Assembly: GCA_004011035.1 (NCBI GenBank)
Contig: CP025734.1
Coordinates: 2,874,001-2,938,000, forward strand
From: Bdellovibrio sp. qaytius
Lineage (GTDB): Bacteria > Bdellovibrionota > Bdellovibrionia > Bdellovibrionales > Bdellovibrionaceae
Direction of reading: 5' to 3'
Length of the DNA: 64,000 nucleotides
Part shown: positions 45,807-53,813 of the stretch, piece by piece
Layout: each line of letters begins with the position of its first letter
How positions within the stretch are numbered: position 1 is the first letter of the stretch
Position numbers and translations under genes: made by a program
The notes under the pieces: model-generated
Told to the model about the DNA's origin: nothing
Database searches by the model: none
The model's input: only the letters and a program-made list of their open reading frames with translations

Positions 45807-46019
45807 TGCAGAAACAATCGCGGTTAGCGGTTTAATTTCAGGCTAGGCAAAAATAACCATATTTTTTGGCGAGCACCGACAATTCCATGACGTTCGTGTC
45901 AATCGAACTGTTAACTTTTTTCAAATAATTTTACACGCAACTTACCCGTAACTCGACTAGACGCCCAGTCTCTTCAGCATGACTAGACTCAAGCAATTTT
46001 GCTCTCTATAATTTTGGTA

Positions 46020-46514
46020 ATGAACCTCACGCAAAAATTCATTTTATCATTCGCAGCTTTATTGTTAATACCTGGATGTATTTCAAATATGTTCAAAGAG
46101 CCAAAGCCTACATTTTCAAAAGATGTTGTGTTGCCAGAGTTTAGTTCTGATTTTAATACATTAAGTGATAATGTTTACCCTGCCTGGAAAAGCAAAGCCA
46201 CAGGCAATGTTATCTCTATGGTGTCTGATTGCAACGAAGGTAATTTCAATCTTAAATCTATTCATGGATTAATGAGTGATTCATTAGATAAAGTCAAAGT
46301 GATCGAAGAAAAACCAACGACACTTAATACGCGCAAGTCTTACTATAAAAAAGTGCGTGGCGAAATCGATGGTAAAGCGATCGAAATTCAGTCTTACTCT
46401 GTGCAACATTTAAAATGCACTTATGTAACATCTTTGGCCGGCAACCCCGATAAAATTAATTTAAATCAAAACGACTTTAAGGCCTTTCTTCAAAAGATTG
46501 ATTTTAAAAAATGA
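46020..46514 (+). CDS. Small lipoprotein upstream of the mla genes
   Basis: 164 aa from ATG 46020 (MNLTQKFILSF); a TTG at 45999 is less likely. Lipobox IPGC (Cys at 20). The mature part has no recognised domain and two cysteines (SDCNEGN and LKCTYVT). It overlaps mlaE by 4 bp, so it may be an outer-membrane partner of the transporter, in the place of MlaA, though it does not look like MlaA. Confidence 0.75.
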   Translation: MNLTQKFILSFAALLLIPGCISNMFKEPKPTFSKDVVLPEFSSDFNTLSDNVYPAWKSKATGNVISMVSDCNEGNFNLKSIHGLMSDSLDKVKVIEEKPTTLNTRKSYYKKVRGEIDGKAIEIQSYSVQHLKCTYVTSLAGNPDKINLNQNDFKAFLQKIDFKK

Positions 46515-47308
46515 GCGAACCTGTAGATTTGCCAGCAATGATTACTAAACGCTTTAAAGAGCCTCTCGAGTTCTTAGGCGGAGTCGCGTTGTTAGCAAAA
46601 GATACGGTTAAAGAACTTCGCACTCGTCCATTTTATGGATCACTGTTAATTGATCAAATTTATCTCGTGGGTGTTAAGTCTTTACCTTTAGTTTTAATCA
46701 CGGCTTTATCAACCGGTATGGTAATGGCTCTTCAATACGGGCTTGGGTTAGAAAAATTCGGTGGCAAACCTTATGTTCCTCGTCTTGTGGCTTCAACTAT
46801 TTTACGTGAAATGGGCCCTGTATTTACAAGCCTTATGTTAGCGGCTCGTGTGGGCGCTGGTATGGCCAGTGAAATTGGTTCGATGGTTGTGACTCAACAA
46901 ATCGATGCGATTCGTGCTTTAGGCACTTCGCCTATTAAAAAAATCGTTATTCCTCGCGTACTGGCCTGTCTAATTGTGCTTCCACTTTTAGTCAGTATCG
47001 CCAACTTAGTCGGAAACTTTGGCGGCTTAATGGTGGGTTCATCAGAGCTCAATCTTGATGCTCAGTTTTATTTTCGCCGCGTTTTAGAAACTTCAAATTT
47101 AAAAGATTATATTGCAGGTTTTGGCAAAACTTTCTTTTTTGCTATCTTCATTGCGATGCCTTCATGTTATTTTGGCTTAACTGTTAAAAACGGCACCAAA
47201 GAAGTTGGTATTGCGACCACAAAAGCTGTTGTGACAGCTTCATTGTTAATTCTGACTGGTGATTTTTTCTTATCAAAATTATTCTGGGTGATTGAAAAAT
47301 GGCTTTAA
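46511..47308 (+). CDS. mlaE: MlaE-type phospholipid ABC transporter permease
   Basis: 265 aa with about six membrane segments. Motifs: LVLITALSTGMVMALQYG, EMGPVFTSLMLAARVGAGMASEIG and DAIRALGTSP, all typical of MlaE/YrbE. It works with MlaF and MlaD to move phospholipids between membranes. Overlaps the next gene by 10 bp. Confidence 0.94.
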   Translation: MSEPVDLPAMITKRFKEPLEFLGGVALLAKDTVKELRTRPFYGSLLIDQIYLVGVKSLPLVLITALSTGMVMALQYGLGLEKFGGKPYVPRLVASTILREMGPVFTSLMLAARVGAGMASEIGSMVVTQQIDAIRALGTSPIKKIVIPRVLACLIVLPLLVSIANLVGNFGGLMVGSSELNLDAQFYFRRVLETSNLKDYIAGFGKTFFFAIFIAMPSCYFGLTVKNGTKEVGIATTKAVVTASLLILTGDFFLSKLFWVIEKWL

Positions 47309-48030
47309 TTGAAGTTGTAAATTTTGAAAAATCATTCGGCGAAAAAGTCATTCATCGCGATGTGAGTTTTTACGTTAAAAAAGGTGAATGCCTTGGTCTA
47401 GTTGGTGGTTCAGGTGCTGGTAAGTCAGTGATCCTTCGAAGCTTGATCGGTTTAGAAAAACCTGATTCAGGTCAAATACTTATCAACGGCGTTGATATAG
47501 TTCCATTTAATGAACAACAGTTAGTTCCGATTAGAAAACAAGTGGCCTACGCCTTTCAAGGTGGAGCGTTATTTGATTCGATGACTGTGTATGAAAACTT
47601 AGCCTACCCGTTGCGCGCACACACTGAATTACCAGAAACTGCGATTGCAGAAAAAATTCATCTGCAATTAGCTGAATTCGGTTTAGAAAAATCGATTCAT
47701 CAATACCCTGGCGAACTTTCTGGCGGTATGCAAAAACGTATTGGTTTAGCTCGTGCTGTGATTATGCAACCTGAAATTATTCTTTACGATGAACCTACGG
47801 CAGGGCTTGATCCGTACAACACTAAAAAAATTCAAGAGCTGATTCTGCGTCTAAAAGCCAAAGGTGTTACAGCTATTTTAGTAACTCATGATATCCCGAC
47901 AGCAATGGCTGTTTGTGATAAATTTGCATTTTTAAAAGATAAAGTCATCGCTGAACAAGGCACTATCGACCAATTGAAAACCCGTAACGACAGCCTGATT
48001 CAAAAATTTATAGAAGGTAACATCTTATGA
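47299..48030 (+). CDS. mlaF: MlaF-type phospholipid ABC transporter ATPase
   Basis: 243 aa. Walker A GGSGAGKSVILR, Q-loop YAFQGGALFDSM (the MlaF form), signature LSGGMQKRIGLARA, Walker B IILYDEPTAGLDP, H-loop VTHDI. It overlaps mlaE by 10 bp and mlaD by 4 bp. Confidence 0.96.
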   Translation: MALIEVVNFEKSFGEKVIHRDVSFYVKKGECLGLVGGSGAGKSVILRSLIGLEKPDSGQILINGVDIVPFNEQQLVPIRKQVAYAFQGGALFDSMTVYENLAYPLRAHTELPETAIAEKIHLQLAEFGLEKSIHQYPGELSGGMQKRIGLARAVIMQPEIILYDEPTAGLDPYNTKKIQELILRLKAKGVTAILVTHDIPTAMAVCDKFAFLKDKVIAEQGTIDQLKTRNDSLIQKFIEGNIL

Positions 48031-48791
48031 CAAAACTTAAAGTCGGTGTATTTTTAGCATTAGGCATCTTTGTATTAGTTATTTCAGTCTTTATGTTGGG
48101 TGCAAATAAATCTATTTTTCAAAACTCTTACCGCATTAGCACTTACTTTGACTCTGTTCAGGGTTTAAATAACGGCGCCGTGGTTTCATTAGCCGGCGTT
48201 AAAGTGGGCAACATCGAATCAATCGATTACGATGACGAAAAAAACCTAGTGCGCGTGGTGTTTTTATTAGATTCAAACTACGCTAAAAAAACTAAAACTG
48301 ATTCAACTGTTGAAATTAGAACTCAAGGCGCTCTTGGTGATAAGTTTTTATATATCACACCAGGCACAACAGGCACACCGATTGAAAATCGCGGTGAACT
48401 TAAATCAGAATACGGCAACGATATCATTTCAGTGTTAAATAAACGTGGTAATGAAAGCGAAAAAATCTTCGACACGATTCAAAACTTAAACAAAATCGTC
48501 AAAGGCTTAGCCGACCAAAACAAACTGCCAAGCCTGATCAGCAAATTAGATCAAGCCGCCGGAAACTTAAACGATTCATCGGTTAAGATAAAACAAGCGC
48601 TAGCCGGTAACCGCCTAGAGCACTCGATGACAAAGATGGATAACATCCTAGAAAAAATCGACAACGGCCAAGGCACACTCGGAGCCTTAATCAACGACAG
48701 ATCTCTGCATGATCGCCTAAAATCATTACTTGGAGCCGGCCAAAAGCAACAACAAGTCAAATCCATCATCAAATCTTCAGTCGACGAATAA
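48027..48791 (+). CDS. mlaD: MlaD-type MCE-domain protein
   Basis: 254 aa. One N-terminal membrane helix, then an MCE domain (residues about 39-115) with LNNGAVVSLAGVKVGNIESI and IRTQGALGDKFLYI. The C-terminal half is helical, probably forming the hexameric channel. Its stop is 1 bp before the first copy of the transposase-associated repeat. Confidence 0.94.
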   Translation: MTKLKVGVFLALGIFVLVISVFMLGANKSIFQNSYRISTYFDSVQGLNNGAVVSLAGVKVGNIESIDYDDEKNLVRVVFLLDSNYAKKTKTDSTVEIRTQGALGDKFLYITPGTTGTPIENRGELKSEYGNDIISVLNKRGNESEKIFDTIQNLNKIVKGLADQNKLPSLISKLDQAAGNLNDSSVKIKQALAGNRLEHSMTKMDNILEKIDNGQGTLGALINDRSLHDRLKSLLGAGQKQQQVKSIIKSSVDE

Positions 48792-48792
48792 A

Positions 48793-48805
48793 GGTATCGG
48801 TCACG
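48793..48805 (+). repeat. Transposase-associated repeat, copy 1
   Basis: GGTATCGGTCACG, 1 bp after the mlaD stop codon. It lacks the three extra G of the fuller copies. Followed by CGTG, making CACGCGTG with copy 2. Confidence 0.8.
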
Positions 48806-48808
48806 CGT

Positions 48809-48824
48809 GGGGGTATCGGTCACG
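48809..48824 (+). repeat. Transposase-associated repeat, copy 2
   Basis: GGGGGTATCGGTCACG. It includes the transposase stop codon (TGA, minus strand, 48820-48822), so the gene ends inside the repeat. Confidence 0.85.
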
Positions 48825-49413
48825 AACTCCACAGCTTTTGCCAATACACAATATGAAGACCCCGTAGCCGCGTTTTCTGATACGGAATTACACCGGTGAC
48901 TTCTTTTTCATTTAGCTGAATATAATCACGAAGCGTAATGTACGCCCTCCACCCATGCACAACCCGCGTAAAAGGCCGACTCAGCCACAACTTCATCACC
49001 CGCTTTACTATAACTCCCCGCTTTTCACCGGGGGTATCGGTCACCTCCCTTAGAAGACTCTCTTTCTGAAGCTCTTGCGCGATTTGCCCGGCAACCACAC
49101 GCAGAAAGTAGTGTGACATCGCCCGCCTCGGCACACGAATGTTCAGATGAATATGATCGAAATTTATCGAGCACTGCTCAACCCGAATAAAAAACCGTTT
49201 CGCGTAACGATCGATGATTTTTTTGACCAGCTTATAAGTTCGTGGAGATCTAAAATTCAGTTTCAACGCTTTTTTATCGGCCTTGAAAACCACATGATGC
49301 GGCTTTCGAGAACTTAACGGACGAGCTTTGCGCCCTTTTCGAAGCTGTCGAAGACTTCCACCGTGGCTATGTTTTAAATTATACTTATTAAGAACGTGAT
49401 TTATGTGACCCAT
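48820..49413 (-). CDS. IS200/REP-associated-type transposase (Y1 HUH family)
   Basis: 197 aa from ATG 49413 (MGHINHVLNKY); an upstream in-frame extension to 49518 has no start signal. The HUH metal-binding pair is DHIHLNI (HxH), and nearby CSINFDHIHLNIRVP is typical. The tail WLSRPFTRVVHGWRAYITLR matches single-domain Y1 transposases of the REP-associated class. The catalytic tyrosine is not assigned. The loop containing EVTDTPGEK is encoded by a copy of the repeat. No second transposase gene is present. Confidence 0.85.
   Translation of the reverse strand: MGHINHVLNKYNLKHSHGGSLRQLRKGRKARPLSSRKPHHVVFKADKKALKLNFRSPRTYKLVKKIIDRYAKRFFIRVEQCSINFDHIHLNIRVPRRAMSHYFLRVVAGQIAQELQKESLLREVTDTPGEKRGVIVKRVMKLWLSRPFTRVVHGWRAYITLRDYIQLNEKEVTGVIPYQKTRLRGLHIVYWQKLWSS
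49030..49044 (+). repeat. Transposase-associated repeat, copy 3 (inside the transposase gene)
   Basis: GGGGGTATCGGTCAC. On the coding strand it is read as V-T-D-T-P in the transposase. Confidence 0.85.
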
Positions 49414-49525
49414 ACCCCGCGAACAATTCAAAAACTGGAGCTGGGTTATGAGCGATATATCACAGGCAGAGCAGACTCTCGTTCGGAAAGCGTTTCCCGC
49501 GAACTGCGTATATCCCAAAAAACAA

Positions 49526-49553
49526 AAAGCCTACGGAATTACTCGTAGGCTTT
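49526..49553. terminator. Bidirectional rho-independent terminator
   Basis: AAAGCCTACG (49526-49535) and CGTAGGCTTT (49544-49553) pair perfectly over 10 bp. On the minus strand TTTTTGTTTTTT follows, and on the plus strand TTTCTTT. It lies between the hydrolase lipoprotein gene (minus) and the transposase and probably stops the hydrolase transcript. Confidence 0.8.
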
Positions 49554-49557
49554 CTTT

Positions 49558-49573
49558 GGTGACCGATACCCCC
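49558..49573 (-). repeat. Transposase-associated repeat, copy 4 (opposite orientation)
   Basis: GGTGACCGATACCCCC on the plus strand, the reverse of copies 1-3. It sits directly after the terminator stem. About 15 bp further on comes GGACTATG, shared with copy 5. Confidence 0.85.
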
Positions 49574-49624
49574 AACACAACAACGACGTGGGACTATGAG
49601 TTCCTTTTTTATGACTTAACTTTA

Positions 49625-51661
49625 TTACTTAACATAGATATCTGTGTATGACGTGAATGCAGGGCGTACTTTCGCTGTCACTCTTCTTGGTGTTAGACCT
49701 GGAAAGTTGATCGACATTCTTACAGGTATACCGTCATTTAACATCGTGCGCGCCTGAGGATTGTTTGCATCCTTAGCCCATGCACGTCCTAAGAAGAATA
49801 ATCTCACCACGCGTGAATCGTTGTATTCTTTAACGATCGCATATGAATTCATAACTTCTTTTGAACGATTAATTTGAATAGCGTAAAGATCACCTGGATT
49901 ATCTAAACGATTATCTAAACGGTTTTTATCAGGGCCCGTGTGCTTCGCTGAATTAAAACCAAAAGTGATATTTTTTAAGATTTTCTCTGGAGTTGATAGA
50001 TCGCCTTTAAATGATTTCGGTAAACGAATATTCATCACTAAAGCGTATGAACCTAATTCAGAACGTAATTTATCATTTTCTAAATAACGATCTGCTTCAA
50101 CTTGCACGTTGAAATATTTGTTCACTAAATTTTGGTTACAATCTACACGACCAACTTCACAACCAGACAATGTTTCGATCACGTTTTTGAAATTCGGGTG
50201 AGTACATGTTTCAGGCTTAGCGCACTCTTTATTCATGATAACAACATCAACACCTAATGATTTATCAAACTTACTTAAACCACCTGCTAAAGAATCACCT
50301 ACAGGAGCTAAGATACCCGTTAAACCATCGATCGCCGGCAATACCGTGGCATGCATGTTCTCAACATAGATCTCGCGAGAAGGCACATTCTGACTTCTTT
50401 GAAGATCAGCTGTATTTACGTAACTCGTTTCTGCCACAGGATTAGCTTCGTTACCTGGATTTTCAATGTAAAATAAAAAATCTGCTGAGGCACCCGGGCT
50501 GAATACTGGGCCATCTGTTTCACGGCGTTTGTTACCAGAAAAAATTGTAATGAATTGTTCATTAACTTTTCTGAATTCTTCAGATTGAAATCCTTGGCAA
50601 GTTAAACCTTTATCAGATTTACCCAAACACGGAAACACGCCAATGATGCTTGTCCATTTTGTGCGGTATTTTGTGCGGTATTGATCTAACACTAAGTGAG
50701 AAATACGATTAACACGAATTTCATTGATCACATCAGAAGTTAAACGCATGTGATTCATCTCACTTGGATTTACGTTACCCACTGATTTCATCACGCTCGT
50801 AAGACCCGACAAAGCTAACGCTGGAACAGTTTGAACATTTTTAACAATAGCACTGTTTGCTACTGTACTTACCGAAGCACATGTTGTGATTAAAGCATTT
50901 CTTACTGCACGATCATTGTTTTCTGCAGGAGTGTAAACTTTTGTTTCATCGCCAAAAACTTTATCTTTTGCGCCGTCATATAAATTTGACCAGAAACCTT
51001 TACCTTGTGTGATACTTTGAATTGATGGATCAGCGCAAAATTCTTTCGCTTTAGGTAAAACTTTTTGAATCTCAGCTAAGTTACCGTTTTCAAGAAATGA
51101 CCAGCCAAGTTCTGCATCGATTGAACCCCAGTAAACCGGTCCAAGACCGATCACATTTTCAACGCGCGCTAAATAACTTTGTACACGAGCTGCATCTTCA
51201 GCACCGTAAGCTAAATTCGGATGAAATTTAAAGTTGAACATTGTGTCGTAGTACCAAGTCATCGCCATTTGCCCACCCATAGAGTAAGCGATTAACGAAA
51301 TTTTATCTTCAGGCCCTAACTCAGGTAATAACGGACGATTGCCATTATTTCCTAAGATAAAATCTTTATTAAATTTATCAGCAATTAAATGTGGATCCCA
51401 ATTAATACCTGTCGCCGCATCATTAACTGCAGCACCCACTGGGTATGTCCAATTGAATACTTCATATTCATACGTTGGATCGATCTGTTTTAATGTTTCA
51501 CCTACGAATTTATGAAAATCACCATAAGATTCAGCATTACCACGCACTCCGTGCAATGTGATGATGTAGTGTTTTTTCGTTGTCGAACTTGGTGAACGTA
51601 ATCCCAAGTATGAACATGACGTGATAAAAAGAGCCAGCGTAAGAGAAAGCAATAGCTTCAT
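49625..51661 (-). CDS. Large alpha/beta-hydrolase-like lipoprotein
   Basis: 678 aa from ATG 51661, with GGAGAG upstream; a longer in-frame version to 51724 is less likely. Lipobox ITSC (Cys17). A hydrolase core covers about residues 30-200 with YIITLHGVRGNAESYGDF (oxyanion-type HG) and the nucleophile motif AYSMGG. The long remainder (about 200-678) has no recognised domain. It may be a lipase or esterase. It is bracketed by repeat copies 4 and 5, so it could be cargo of the mobile unit. Confidence 0.75.
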   Translation of the reverse strand: MKLLLSLTLALFITSCSYLGLRSPSSTTKKHYIITLHGVRGNAESYGDFHKFVGETLKQIDPTYEYEVFNWTYPVGAAVNDAATGINWDPHLIADKFNKDFILGNNGNRPLLPELGPEDKISLIAYSMGGQMAMTWYYDTMFNFKFHPNLAYGAEDAARVQSYLARVENVIGLGPVYWGSIDAELGWSFLENGNLAEIQKVLPKAKEFCADPSIQSITQGKGFWSNLYDGAKDKVFGDETKVYTPAENNDRAVRNALITTCASVSTVANSAIVKNVQTVPALALSGLTSVMKSVGNVNPSEMNHMRLTSDVINEIRVNRISHLVLDQYRTKYRTKWTSIIGVFPCLGKSDKGLTCQGFQSEEFRKVNEQFITIFSGNKRRETDGPVFSPGASADFLFYIENPGNEANPVAETSYVNTADLQRSQNVPSREIYVENMHATVLPAIDGLTGILAPVGDSLAGGLSKFDKSLGVDVVIMNKECAKPETCTHPNFKNVIETLSGCEVGRVDCNQNLVNKYFNVQVEADRYLENDKLRSELGSYALVMNIRLPKSFKGDLSTPEKILKNITFGFNSAKHTGPDKNRLDNRLDNPGDLYAIQINRSKEVMNSYAIVKEYNDSRVVRLFFLGRAWAKDANNPQARTMLNDGIPVRMSINFPGLTPRRVTAKVRPAFTSYTDIYVK

Positions 51662-51767
51662 ATACTCTCCATGAGTGTTGATTAGCGAAATCCTTTTCGC
51701 GCGCGTGTTTGCACACGTTCTCATTCAGTATATGTGTTTGTGTTTGGATAAAAAGTCCAGAAACTGA

Positions 51768-51783
51768 GGTGACCGATACCCCC
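51768..51783 (-). repeat. Transposase-associated repeat, copy 5 (opposite orientation)
   Basis: GGTGACCGATACCCCC, the same as copy 4, between the hydrolase gene and the DUF721 gene. As with copy 4, GGACTATG follows a few bases later. Confidence 0.85.
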
Positions 51784-51828
51784 AATCAGGGCAGGACTAT
51801 GGTCTGTGAAGGCGTTCGGGTGACTCAA

Positions 51829-52278
51829 CTATTTTTTGATCAGTTTTTCTAAATGGTTTTTGAATTGTTCGTCGTTAACACTTGGCGTGTTTTTACGATC
51901 TTGAGTGACGCGAATTTCGCGAACCGCGCCGGCCGCCAACTTTTGGTTGATGGTATTTTTTATAGCCTCAGACATAAAATTTAACTGCGTCATCCACGTC
52001 GAATTTTTTGCCCACAAAGTTAGTGTGCCTTGATGGTACGAAATCGGTTCACAACATTCAGCTGTTGTTGGGCCCACGATATCTTTCCAGTTCATCCATA
52101 ACTTCCAACGAAAAAACTGATCGGCCATATGATCGATACCGTCGTCTTGTTTTTTCCAGCTGGCCGCCTGACCCGCAGATTTTTGACGACCTAAAGGAGT
52201 TTTACCTTTGCCTGAAAGCAAGCTCTGTAGCACTTCTGCGCTGGTTTTAAATTGCGGTTTTCGATCACGTTCGCTCAC
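51829..52278 (-). CDS. DUF721/DciA-family protein
   Basis: 149 aa. Core W...IVG...A..PISYHQGTLTLWAKNS, then TWMTQLNFMSEAI and VREIRV, which are the DUF721 pattern. Members of this family (DciA) help load the replicative helicase in many bacteria lacking DnaC. It diverges from trmFO. Position next to repeat copy 5 suggests that the gene marks the right edge of the mobile segment. Confidence 0.82.
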   Translation of the reverse strand: MSERDRKPQFKTSAEVLQSLLSGKGKTPLGRQKSAGQAASWKKQDDGIDHMADQFFRWKLWMNWKDIVGPTTAECCEPISYHQGTLTLWAKNSTWMTQLNFMSEAIKNTINQKLAAGAVREIRVTQDRKNTPSVNDEQFKNHLEKLIKK

Positions 52279-52337
52279 AATAAAACACTATCCTATCCGC
52301 TTGCTTTTTGCGATCGGAAAGCTTAGTTTTCGCTACT

Positions 52338-53729
52338 ATGCGAAGTGTAGAAAAAAATAGCCTGCTAAACAAAACAATTACCGTGGTCGGTGCTGGCTTA
52401 GCGGGCAGCGAATGTGCTCTACAACTAGCCGATCTTGGATACAAAGTGGATTTAATCGAAATGAGAGGAGTTAAACAAACTCCCGCTCATAAAACAGACC
52501 ATTTTGCAGAACTCGTATGTTCAAATTCTTTTGGCAGCATGGGAGAAATTTCAGGCCCCGGCCAATTAAAATGGGAAGCTGAAAAATTAAATTCATATAT
52601 TTTAAAACACGCCAAAGCTGCTTTTGTTCCTGCAGGCCAAGCATTAGGTATCGACCGCGAACGCTTTGCCCAAGCAGTTACTGATGAAGTAAATAAAAAT
52701 CCAAACATCACAGTTAAACGCGAAGTTGTCACATCACTTGATCAAATTCCTAGACCCGCAGTTATTGCCACAGGACCCCTAACCGACGAAGCGTTAGCCC
52801 AGAGTTTACAAAAACATTTCGGCGACGAGTTTTTATATTTCTTCGATGCGATCGCGCCGATCATCGATGCAGACAGTATCAACACAGACATCGCGTGGAA
52901 AGCTAATCGCTACGATAAAGTGGCTGAAACGATCGATGCTTCACAAGGTGATTACTACAACTGCCCGATGAATAAAGAGCAATACAACGCTTTTATTCAA
53001 GCGATCACAGATGCCAAAAAGATCGAACCCAAACATTTTGAAACGACAGATTTTTTCGAAGGCTGTATGCCTATCGAAGCCATGGTTGAACGTGGTCCAC
53101 AAACTCCACGCTTTGGGCCAATGAAACCTGTCGGTCTTGATGACCCAAAGACCGGAAAATATCCGTACGCTGTTGTACAACTTCGCCAAGATAACAAAGA
53201 AGGCACTGCTTACAACATCGTAGGCTTTCAAACACGCATGGCTTACGGCGAACAAACACGCGTCTTCAGAATGATTCCAGGATTAGAAAACGCAGAGTTT
53301 TTAAAATTAGGCAGCATTCACAGAAATATGTATATCAATTCACCCAGAAGATTAAACAAAGATCTTTCAAGCAAGAATGATCCATTCTTATTTTTCGCTG
53401 GGCAAATCACTGGTGTTGAAGGTTATTTCGAATCAACGTGCATCGGCTTATTAGTGGCCAAGTTTTTAGATCAAAAACTGATGGATCAACAGTTCTCGCC
53501 ACCACCACGTGCATCTGCTTTAGGATCACTCGTCGAAGCGATCACAGACAACTATCGCGCAGATGGCTTTCAACCAACGAATATTAATTTCGCCTTACTT
53601 CCACCGCTGAACACAGATGCGATGGATGCTGATATGAAAAAGCAGATCAAAACTGATAAGAAATTAAAAAAGACTCTACAAATAAAAAAAGCCCAAGAAG
53701 CTTTCACTACTTGGGCCGAATATAACTAA
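52338..53729 (+). CDS. trmFO: tRNA uracil-54 methyltransferase TrmFO (folate/FAD-dependent)
   Basis: 463 aa from ATG 52338; an in-frame TTG at 52308 is less likely. It makes ribothymidine at position 54 of tRNA with methylenetetrahydrofolate as carbon source. FAD-binding GAGLAGSECALQLADLGYKV, then HKTDHFAELVCSNSFGS, and the folate region GYFESTCIGLLVA. Ends at a strong terminator. Confidence 0.96.
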   Translation: MRSVEKNSLLNKTITVVGAGLAGSECALQLADLGYKVDLIEMRGVKQTPAHKTDHFAELVCSNSFGSMGEISGPGQLKWEAEKLNSYILKHAKAAFVPAGQALGIDRERFAQAVTDEVNKNPNITVKREVVTSLDQIPRPAVIATGPLTDEALAQSLQKHFGDEFLYFFDAIAPIIDADSINTDIAWKANRYDKVAETIDASQGDYYNCPMNKEQYNAFIQAITDAKKIEPKHFETTDFFEGCMPIEAMVERGPQTPRFGPMKPVGLDDPKTGKYPYAVVQLRQDNKEGTAYNIVGFQTRMAYGEQTRVFRMIPGLENAEFLKLGSIHRNMYINSPRRLNKDLSSKNDPFLFFAGQITGVEGYFESTCIGLLVAKFLDQKLMDQQFSPPPRASALGSLVEAITDNYRADGFQPTNINFALLPPLNTDAMDADMKKQIKTDKKLKKTLQIKKAQEAFTTWAEYN

Positions 53730-53744
53730 GTTGTCAGATCGAAG

Positions 53745-53810
53745 CTTCCATCCTTGGCTGAGCTTCTGACGGCATCATGCCGTCAGACCTGGGGGATGGG
53801 AAGTTTTTTT
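53745..53810 (+). terminator. Double-hairpin terminator after trmFO
   Basis: The outer stem CTTCCATCC (53745-53753) pairs with GGATGGGAAG (53794-53803) with one bulge, and seven T follow. Inside it is TCTGACGGCAT-C-ATGCCGTCAGA (53765-53787), an 11-bp perfect palindrome. Confidence 0.85.
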
Positions 53811-53813
53811 CGA

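Larger units (their letters stand above)
48793..49573 (-). mobile_element. Transposase unit bounded by inverted 16-bp repeats (RAYT-like)
   Basis: A Y1 transposase gene (48820-49413) bounded downstream by two repeat copies (48793-48805 and 48809-48824) and upstream by one in opposite orientation (49558-49573). One more copy lies inside the gene and another at 51768-51783. Short imperfect hairpins (49481-49504) and a direct repeat CCCGCGAAC (49416-49424 and 49496-49504) fill the region upstream. This is the architecture of a REP-associated tyrosine transposase. Local GC looks higher than in the neighbours. Confidence 0.7.
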
